Below, in pieces: positions 59,703 to 64,000 of a stretch of 64,000 bases of DNA. Source of the stretch: Strongylocentrotus purpuratus. Lineage: Eukaryota > Echinodermata > Echinoidea > Camarodonta > Strongylocentrotidae. Each line of letters opens with the position of its first letter. The stretch's first letter is position 1. The stretch lies in assembly GCF_000002235.5 (NCBI RefSeq), contig NW_022145597.1, positions 31,936,797 through 32,000,796 of the forward strand. The letters are read 5' to 3'. A program made the position numbers and the translations under genes. The notes beneath the pieces are model-generated. The model was given only the letters and a program-made list of their open reading frames with translations, searched no databases and was not told the origin of the DNA.

Positions 59703-62668
59703 TTATACCGCGCTTTTCCCATAAGGCCCAAAGCGCTTACAGTGAATGAAAATAAAAATTACATAAATACATATAATTAGAAGAAAAAAAAAACAGTCTT
59801 ACAACTACAAATTGCAAAAAAGATGTGTTTTTAAGGCCTTTCTGAAGGTACAGTACACGCCGAAAAACTCTGCAACACGATTACACGATTTATTTTTAGG
59901 ATTACACGGTTTACACGATTCACCTGAATCGTGTAACTGTGTAATCGTGTAAATTTACACGATTGAAGAATGTCGCTCTGAATCGTGTAATCGTGTAAAT
60001 AGTTAAGTGCATTGGTCGGATGATTCGACCAGATGTAACAATCGTGTAACTGTGTAATCGTGTAAATTTACATGATTGAAGAATGTTGCTCTGAATCGTG
60101 TAATCGTGTAAATAGTTATTAGGGTTATAAGAGCATTGGTAGAACGATGCGACAAGCTGCAACAATAGTTAAATCGTATCCTGCTTACACCAATTGCTTT
60201 ATACACAACTTACCTTCAGTGTACATCAGTTAATTACTGTACTTTATATTCGTGTATAAACCTCAGCACTTTCCACTAACATGTATCGTATACTAATCCG
60301 TGAGACAAGGTAGGAAAACGTCAGAAACAGGAAGACATGATAGATGAAATAGAAGGAAAAAAGATAGCTACGAGGAGAAGGGAACATATAAAAGGAAAAT
60401 GAGGGTTGAAAGGCACGATTAAGATAAACAGAAAAAAAGAGAGAAAAAAGGGAAAACTAAAAAGTTGACCGGAAGAAAAGAAAGAGTGAAATAGAGTGAT
60501 AAAAAAAAGAAGGGCGAAACCTAGTAAAATTAACAGAAATGAGAAGGCTATGAAACGGAGAGGAAAAGAGACAAATTAATAAGGTAAGAGGGGAACATAA
60601 TGAGGGAAAGAGAGGCGAGAAAGATATGGAGGAATGGAAAGATATTGAAAGAAAGAGAGAGAGAGTGAGAGAGAGAGAGAGAGAGAGATAAAAAAAGCTT
60701 TAGTTGAAAGAAAAGGGGCACCGATCAGATTTTAATAGGGGCATTTATCGGAGTTGATGGGGGCATTTATCAAAAGTGAAGAGGGGCACTTCTCGTACTT
60801 AAAGAGGGATACTTACTAGAGATTAAAAGGACACTAATGAGAATGGAAAATGGACACTTATTGTAAAGGAAAATAGGAACTCGTCGAAGGAAAAGGGGTG
60901 TGTGTCAAAAGAAAAGGAGCACTTATCAGAGTTGAAAAGGGGAAGGGTCACTTTTACAAATTAATAGGGACACTTGTCAAAGTAAAATAGGTACTTTTCC
61001 TACATGCAAAGGGGCACTTTGGGGGAACTTGAAAAAGTGGGGGGACACTGTGCCGCTAGCTAAACGTAACTCAAAGACAGTTGGCCATTCACTTATTCTA
61101 TTCATTCTCGGCTTGCAACTGTTCCCTACACTCTGTAGCCAGTGGCTTACATACTTACGTACATGTAATACCTATTGTTCAAGGGGATCCTATGTTCAAG
61201 GGGAACCCCCTGAACAATAGGTATTATGTAAGGATCTCTGCCTGTAGCTAGGGCAACGGGCTTTGTCCCCGGCGAGGGTCAATGGCAGGCCACATTCAGA
61301 GTAAGCTTCTTTTGTATGTGACAGGAAGTGTGCCCTTAAGCCTTGACCGTAGCTCTTTATACATATAGCTGAATAATGCAATGTTGTAAAAGGTAATTTA
61401 CGAAAATGAGGAACGCTAAAAAAGCAATAAGTGATCAAAGTCTAAGGCCCGAATTCACAAAGGAGGTTTGTCGACAAACATTGGTTTTCGTGCGTCATAT
61501 GACGCGTTTTTACAAACCAGGTTTGTAAAATGGATAATGATTGAATAAAAAAAGTATAACGATATTCATAGTAACGAATGAGCTGGTGAACGGTAATTCT
61601 AATTGGTACAGCCTTGTAATGTAAGAGTATCACAACATACTTAATTATGTTAGCCCTCCTTTACATTTTGTAATCATTTTTACTTATTTACAACTTAGGA
61701 ATAACAAAATTCCCCCCTTCCTTCGTCGTTCATCGCTTTTTTCTTTTTGTCTCACCGAGGATTAAATCCGAGAGTGCTTTTCGGGAAGTGGACTGATTTT
61801 TTTAACTTTCAAACATTCTATAATAAAACTAGAGACAAGACACTGCAATTAAAAATATATACAAGAGAAAGAAAGCGTAATCTTCGCTATCCCCTCGTAT
61901 CGTCCACGTTGTCCTCGTTCAACCAAGAAGTAACTTCTTGCTTTTACTGAACTAGACGTCCTTAACCTGCTCACCATCACCACTGAAAATAAATTGTAAC
62001 ACAATTCCAGCGAGCAATCGAATCGTGTAAATTTTGAATCGTGTAATCGTGTTGCGGAGATTTTCGGCGGGCAGATTACACGATTACACGATTCGACCTA
62101 AATTGAGGAATCGTGTAATTTTACACGATTACACGTTTACACGATTCAAATTTCGCTTCATTGGCAAAAAACGAATCGTGTAAAAATAAATGGTTACACG
62201 ATTCCCGCGAGCAGTCGAATCGTGTAAATTTTGAATCGTGTAAATTGTGTTGCGGAGATTTTCGGCGTGTACTGTAAGAACTGATGGAGACTGCCTGATT
62301 CTAAGTGGTAAATCATTCCAACATGGATGAATTTGTCATATTTGAAACCAATCTCTTTATATGGAAACCCAACCATAATAACAGGTTGCTCTAAAGAAAG
62401 TCAGAAAATTAGAGGAGCAGATTTGTTTCAGTGTGACTGATATTGGACAAATAATATGTACATCGTTAATGTTTGAAAGACGTAATCAATAGACATAAAT
62501 GCACCTTAGATTTGTGGGAGAATCATGCCACGTTGCTGACGCTATTCTTTTTTATTCTTTCCTATCTTTCAGCCGTCTGATCTAAAGAAGAGAATAGAGA
62601 GTCTCATCGATCGGGATTACATGGAGCGTGACAAGGACAACCCCAACCAATATCACTACGTTGCATAA
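33543..62668 (+). CDS. CUL4: cullin-4 ubiquitin ligase scaffold
   Basis: CUL4 bridges DDB1 with substrate receptors and RBX1 with an E2, forming CRL4 ligases in the nucleus and cytoplasm. Exons: 33543-33834, 35970-36189, 36790-36859, 38204-38277, 41203-41365, 42119-42208, 42943-43093, 43891-44009, 44770-44962, 45909-46013, 47780-47890, 48307-48392, 49257-49364, 55210-55326, 56131-56242, 56984-57057, 57411-57509, 58349-58501, 62573-62668. Phases agree, giving 810 aa. The N-terminus has basic NLS-like clusters (RKRR, TKRA) and KKLVIKNFK, as in CUL4B. Cullin repeats follow, then [16 protein letters not shown] and the cullin-homology domain. The NEDD8 acceptor is Lys756 in IVRIMKMRK. The C-terminus reads [10 protein letters not shown]. 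An in-frame TGA precedes the ATG. Human CUL4A is 759 aa. All introns are GT-AG except intron 2 (AT-AC). Confidence 0.98.
34308..34423. mobile_element. near-perfect 115-base palindrome
   Basis: 'ggggcccgttcctagaa' is inverted against 'ctaggaacgggcccc'. The centre contains the paired 'gaaacgtgtgttatt' and 'aacacacgtttcaat'. It would fold into one long hairpin. It lies in CUL4 intron 1 and is probably a MITE. Confidence 0.8.
36190..36789 (+). other. U12-type AT-AC intron in CUL4
   Basis: The intron starts ATATCCTTTA, which fits the minor-spliceosome 5' site (RTATCCTTT). It ends ttagcAC. A branch-site-like 'gccttgac' lies with its A at 36778, 11 bases before the exon. Joining the exons gives QFTSEMTDSL, the same length as the human QF-to-CW interval. 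Confidence 0.85.
36887..37565. mobile_element. TIR element 'gtgtttcacaaagatcc' with nested insert
   Basis: The left end 'gtgtttcacaaagatcccaa' is inverted against the right end 'gatctttgtgaaacatcccc'. At 36961-37337 it is interrupted by a second TIR element whose ends are 'ctttaaaggtaaagacca' and 'tggtctttacctttaaa'. Relatives of the outer element are at 41765-42053 and 47391-47696. CUL4 intron 3. Confidence 0.85.
38295..39637 (+). mobile_element. Helitron/Helentron-like element (copy 2, long)
   Basis: Starts 'ttatgcctccgccaccgaag' with a stem partner 'gtggtgccggaggc'. A GTCC/GTAC microsatellite follows. Then there are about five units of a roughly 130-base repeat ('aagaaccactggagatttaaa', 'agattttggagcacgta') and diverged copies of a second repeat type. 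It ends 'acggaggcatcattttc', the hairpin 'gactgcgcgcagtc', then 'catctag|tt'. CUL4 intron 4. Confidence 0.8.
39718..39849. mobile_element. TIR MITE, relative of 17015
   Basis: Ends 'gggacccgttttacaaatg' and 'gacagttttgtgaaatgggg'. Inner 'gataaccaatcag' and 'ctgtcatttgtcactgatg' match the family. Confidence 0.8.
40549..41018. mobile_element. GC-rich fold-back element
   Basis: Arms of more than 100 bases are inverted copies. The left begins 'agctacagtcccatatacgt' and the right ends 'acgtatatgggactgtagct'. Both are packed with 'ggtccgggac' and 'ccaggaccatc' units and the 'gccaacacggtgtcaacacg' block. TTAA occurs just outside both ends. It is a GC island in an AT-rich intron (CUL4 intron 4). Confidence 0.85.
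41048..41150. repeat. satellite fragment of the GC-rich fold-back
   Basis: Carries 'catcccggaccatcccgg', an inverted 'ggtccgggatggtccgg' and ends 'tatatgggactggggct'. It is a partial, diverged arm pair next to the main element. Confidence 0.75.
41371..41525. repeat. (GTAGTG)n-like repeat
   Basis: Imperfect 'gtagtggtagtg' repeats begin a few bases past the CUL4 exon 5 donor. Confidence 0.9.
41765..42053. mobile_element. TIR element, partial, relative of 36887
   Basis: Shares 'ataagttggacttaaatatt', 'ttccacatcaagaac' and 'aggatctttgtgaaacaccc'. The left terminus is degraded ('cgaggtcgaaatt'). A C-run follows at 42056-42075, just before CUL4 exon 6. Confidence 0.8.
43201..43391 (+). pseudogene. 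decayed duplicate of CUL4 exon 7
   Basis: A strong match to the 3' two thirds of exon 7 (42943-43093) and the following intron, including 'agagaaacaactgct' and 'agaccacattggaacta'. In the exon frame it has a TGA after the RKS position and a TAG near its end. The donor 'ggtaag' is now 'ggttca'. It is not usable as a coding exon. Confidence 0.9.
44320..44525 (+). repeat. dispersed repeat 'ctattgggaaaaatgaatatgg' (copy 3)
   Basis: Relative of 21180 and 22575, ending 'ttgttaaccgatgcctttga'. CUL4 intron 8. Confidence 0.75.
45288..45395 (+). pseudogene. decayed duplicate of CUL4 exon 9 3' edge
   Basis: Matches 44905-44985: 'gatgcttttgaa', 'atcaatgaaaggctcaacaaa', 'ctagcagagcttgttg' and 'tatcctcacac'. 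It has a one-base insertion relative to the exon. The donor 'gtaagtat' has become 'ttatctat'. CUL4 intron 9. Confidence 0.85.
46050..46200. repeat. dispersed repeat 'gctacttgcgccctctatat'
   Basis: Inverse relative of 30770-30945, 36655-36735 and 48890-49062, sharing 'cggtgcctgttggtcccccatgatcc'-type blocks. CUL4 intron 10. Confidence 0.7.
47225..47373. mobile_element. TIR MITE, relative of 17015
   Basis: Ends 'gggccctgtttcataaaact' and 'ttttatgaaacagggccc' are inverted. 'cttgttatcaataaca' is paired with 'tgttattgataac'. Confidence 0.85.
47391..47696. mobile_element. TIR element, relative of 36887, inverted
   Basis: Starts 'gggtgtttcacaaagatcct' and ends 'aggatctttgtgaaacaccc'. The core is inverted relative to 36887. 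It lies close behind the MITE at 47225-47373. CUL4 intron 10. Confidence 0.85.
48060..48235 (+). mobile_element. truncated SINE body
   Basis: Carries 'ggctggaatgctccccaggg', 'tcgcatccgatgaccatgg'-like blocks and a tail 'gcgctagaaaaacactg' plus ATT repeats. These match the 3' parts of the 19165/28668 SINEs. The head is missing. Confidence 0.7.
48450..48507 (+). pseudogene. decayed partial copy of CUL4 exon 12 3' edge
   Basis: Matches exon 12 'gacatggaactctccaaag' and 'ttcgcattcaaacag|gt' as 'cacatggagctatccaaac' and 'gtagctttcaaacag|gt'. It follows a CT/TGTC-rich tract directly after the real donor. Substitutions include a changed Lys/His codon. A GT follows but the context is weaker (gtcggt). 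Confidence 0.8.
49798..49930 (+). mobile_element. tRNA-derived SINE (copy 3)
   Basis: A degenerate head 'aatggctcagtggtctcata', B box-like 'gggttcaaaacc' and the body 'gtgccctttggttaaggca'. It runs into the Helitron-like element. Confidence 0.7.
49926..51150 (+). mobile_element. Helitron-like element (copy 3), interrupted and truncated
   Basis: Begins 'tttttatgccttcgttac' and a short GTCC run. Then come 'cattatatcaggaacca', 'gattttggggtcacgaggtc' units. A 700-base element (50259-50965) is nested in it. The 3' hairpin and CTAG end are missing, and the sequence breaks into the 51151 tandem repeat. Confidence 0.75.
50259..50965. mobile_element. nested TIR element with 6-7 base target duplication
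   Basis: 'cagagctgccaagtagtaca' at the left is inverted against 'acttagcagctctg' at the right. 'atatgg' flanks both sides (50253-50258 and 50966-50971), and the host Helitron-like sequence is continuous across the insert. No coding frame is convincing. Confidence 0.85.
51151..51640 (+). repeat. five-unit tandem repeat with exon-like design
   Basis: Units of about 98-107 bases start 'attcccacactgctaagttcag'. Each has a CT-rich run ending 'ctag', an internal 'atggaagaaagtcatccg'-type block and 'ccctgtaagt', so the units resemble acceptor-exon-donor cassettes. In the open phase the units carry in-frame stops (e.g. cattag), so they are not one long ORF. CUL4 intron 13. Confidence 0.85.
51660..51910 (+). 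repeat. dispersed repeat (family of 16280)
   Basis: Carries 'gccgcgatttgagtgttcac', 'ggctgcatcatcgagcagcg' and 'ttcttattttcaaatgttggc'. Confidence 0.7.
51957..53100 (+). mobile_element. Helitron-like element (copy 4), complete
   Basis: Starts 'ttatgcctccgttacgaag' with stem partner 'tagccggaggc', then a GTCC/GTAC block. Six units of a 151-base repeat start 'cgtgatcgcgttatctgaag' (52061, 52212, 52363, then about 52517, 52668 and 52818). It ends 'acggaggcatcattttc', hairpin 'gactgcgcgcagtc', 'catctag|tt' at 53099. Confidence 0.85.
53101..53759 (+). mobile_element. Helitron-like element (copy 5), head to tail with copy 4
   Basis: Begins immediately where copy 4 ends, with 'ttatgcctccgccaccgaag'. 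It carries the 130-base repeat type of copy 2 and ends with the same hairpin and 'catctagtt'. Head-to-tail joining fits rolling-circle replication. Confidence 0.85.
54145..54440 (+). repeat. dispersed repeat (family of 16280)
   Basis: Shares 'gccaaattaagcttgtttta', 'gccgcgatttgagagttcac' and the end 'ttcttattttcaaatgttggc' with 51660 and 16280. Confidence 0.7.
54481..54890 (+). mobile_element. Helitron-like element (copy 6), 3' truncated
   Basis: Starts 'tttttatgcctccgttacga', has a short GTCC run and about three units of the 151-base repeat. It breaks off in a T-run at 54886 without the hairpin end. Confidence 0.8.
57062..57235. repeat. CT-rich microsatellite
   Basis: 'ctctctgtct' units beginning five bases past the CUL4 exon 16 donor. 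The open frames through it are artefacts. Confidence 0.9.
58349..58501 (+). CDS. CUL4: CUL4 exon 18 with neddylation site
   Basis: Encodes residues 729-779 and the winged-helix start. The IVRIMKMRK motif holds the NEDD8-accepting lysine (Lys756 by my count). The acceptor is tgtcatacag and the donor is gtaatcc. The 3' third and donor are repeated downstream four times. Confidence 0.97.
58448..58970 (+). repeat. five 104-base units from CUL4 exon 18 edge
   Basis: The unit start 'agtcataatctactagtc' occurs at 58448 in the exon, then 58552, 58656, 58760 and 58864. Each unit contains the exon end 'ccagttaag|gtaatcc' and intron sequence. The first, third and fourth extra copies also show a 'ttgcttag' acceptor-like site. 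The third extra copy has a changed 'ctaagaaatctat' block. Confidence 0.92.
59100..59487. mobile_element. TIR element, relative of 25093
   Basis: Starts 'taaagataaacttgagttct' and ends 'agaactcaagtttatcttta'. The inner 'ggtgtggaatggatcagaaa' matches 42238-42345 and 25093. Confidence 0.85.
59640..59760 (-). mobile_element. SINE tail fragment
   Basis: ATT repeats with 'ataccgcgcttttcccataa' and 'aaagcgcttacag', the tail motif of the tRNA-headed SINEs. Confidence 0.55.
59851..62275. mobile_element. 2.4-kb TIR element built of 'tacacgatt' repeats
   Basis: The left end 'acagtacacgccgaaaaact' is inverted against the right end 'attttcggcgtgtactgt'. Both arms (59851-60180 and 62020-62275) are dense in 'gaatcgtgtaatcgtgtaa' and its complement. 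The interior holds purine-rich sequence, a run of 'aaaggggcactta'-type units (60710-61020), and a truncated 9325-type MITE at 61445. No transposase frame is visible. CUL4 intron 18. Confidence 0.8.
61445..61535. mobile_element. truncated MITE (family of 9325)
   Basis: 'ggcccgaattcacaaaggag' and 'tttgtcgacaaac' are shared with 9325-9470. The right half is missing. Confidence 0.75.
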
Positions 62669-64000
62669 ACCCTGCAAGACTTGTACAGAGACTAACCAAT
62701 GTATCCCCTCCTAAGGGGAATGTTAGATAGTGGAAAGAGAGAAAGAAAAACAAGCGTGCTGGATGGAGAACAATTTGTGAAATGTTGATTGTAATTGAAT
62801 TCTTGACTTACAAGGTGAATTTCGTCCTGCCTGGCTCCTCTCATGGATACCTGCGCTCAAAGCAAGCAGAAAGGATTGCGAGATCTTGTCGGATATTCAA
62901 CAGAAACGCGAGCGATTATTTTATTTCTTCTACTTTCACTGACGATGAATATTTTGATGTTATATTTTCATCTGATTGCACAGTCACTCATCGTTTGAAA
63001 GGGACTATTTACTTGCAGATATTTAATAGAGGGAAGGGAAGGCATTGTACTATTGATAATTATATTTTTTACCAAAATGACAGAATGATTGCGATAAATA
63101 TACCCCCCACTTCAATGGTCTTTATGGCATATATAACGTAAGTCTTGTTCAGATATGCATCGTTACACCGCAGCATTTTTTCCCTCATTTTTCTGATGTC
63201 ATAAAGTGTAATACACTTCACATTACTGTATCTTGCAACGCAGAGCTAAGTCAACATGTGTTTTACTCAGTTGCCATTTATTTACTCATTGCGGAGGTTT
63301 ACCTGGGACCTGTTTCACAAAACTTGTCATTAGTGACAAATGACAGTTTTTGTTATAAGCAACTGAAATCCTTGCTACTGATTGGTTATCAGCAGATTTG
63401 TCACTGATATTTGTCATTTGACATTGAAAAAAGGCTTTGTGAAACAGGTCCCTGGTCATATCTGAACAGGCCTTAAGAGGTACTTTTTAACATTTTTTGT
63501 TTGTTTTTTGTGTCGATACATAGAGCGAGAATCTAATGTGGAATATTGCAAAGTTGAAGCAACGGGATCCTTGGTTACTAAGTCACATTTTAAAAGAAAC
63601 TCTCCTTCATTTGTTTTCTCATTTGGGAATGCAAATCAGAAACCTCCCATGAATCTTGTCGTTCTCTACAAAGTTAATTTGAGAAAATGCCTGTCTTAAT
63701 ATCAGCCCACTACACTTTTGTCAGATTTTGCATCATATCGTTTTAAATGTTACAAAGGTAAGATTGTTTGGTAAGAATTGATTCTCTTTGTTTTTCATGA
63801 ATGTGGTGAAGCATAGATTTATGCCCCAAAGAGTCTGCAATGGAGTAAACTTGTGATGTCCACTTTTAAGAGTGGACTGAGAAATCGAGAACCTTTAAAC
63901 CACCTAGAAAAAATAACCCAGCAAAAAAGAAAAGGGGAGAAGAAAACCAAGACGTCAGGGTGTTGGTCGCTTGACATACCAGTATCTGAGACATCACAGA
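62669..64000. other. CUL4 3' flank
   Basis: After the TAA at 62666-62668 there is AT-rich sequence with a 119-codon open frame (62782-63141). I do not accept that frame as a gene. A TIR MITE lies at 63306-63454. I see no convincing next gene and no clear AATAAA. Confidence 0.55.
63306..63454. mobile_element. TIR MITE, relative of 17015
   Basis: Very similar to 17015-17165: 'gtttcacaaaacttgtcatt' and 'ggctttgtgaaacaggtccc' are inverted ends. Confidence 0.88.

Noticed and set aside
59851..60180. telomere-like repeat block
   Set aside because: 'tacacgatt' units are not telomeric TTAGGG repeats, and they occur as the inverted arms of one element.
62782..63141. 119-codon open frame after the CUL4 stop
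   Set aside because: It lies in the CUL4 3' flank, has no recognised motif, and its length is within chance for AT-rich sequence. I saw no splice or start context to support it.

Overview
The window is animal nuclear DNA: AT-rich, with many GT-AG introns, dense microsatellites and many short dispersed repeats. The style of the repeats (tRNA-headed SINEs, 'tatagcgc...' tails, GTCC-rich elements) and the deuterostome-like proteins suggest a marine invertebrate, most likely an echinoderm such as a sea urchin. That assignment is inference. I could not search a database.

Three complete protein-coding genes can be assembled exon by exon with consistent phases. (1) An RPP38-like RNase P/MRP subunit lies on the minus strand (750-4758, 5 coding exons, 395 aa). 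(2) PEX1, the peroxisomal AAA+ ATPase, lies on the minus strand (9001-31655, 21 coding exons, 1530 aa). (3) CUL4, a cullin-4 ubiquitin ligase scaffold, lies on the plus strand (33543-62668, 19 coding exons, 810 aa). PEX1 and CUL4 are head to head, with about 1.9 kb between start codons. RPP38 follows PEX1 in the same direction. A possible exon of a fourth gene lies at 148-206 on the plus strand. The three products act in tRNA/rRNA processing, peroxisome biogenesis and ubiquitin ligation, and nothing suggests a shared pathway.

Most of the remaining DNA is repeats. There are several tRNA-derived SINEs, many palindromic or TIR-bearing MITE-like elements, and a family of Helitron/Helentron-like elements that includes a head-to-tail pair at 51957-53759. 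A GC-rich fold-back element lies at 40549-41018, and a 2.4-kb TIR element made of 'acacgatt' repeats lies in the last CUL4 intron.

The most unusual theme is local duplication of exon edges. CUL4 exon 18 has four extra tandem copies of its 3' half plus donor. PEX1 exon 7 has extra copies of its 5' edge plus acceptor. Decayed copies of CUL4 exons 7, 9 and 12 lie in the following introns. The second CUL4 intron looks like a minor-spliceosome (U12) AT-AC intron.
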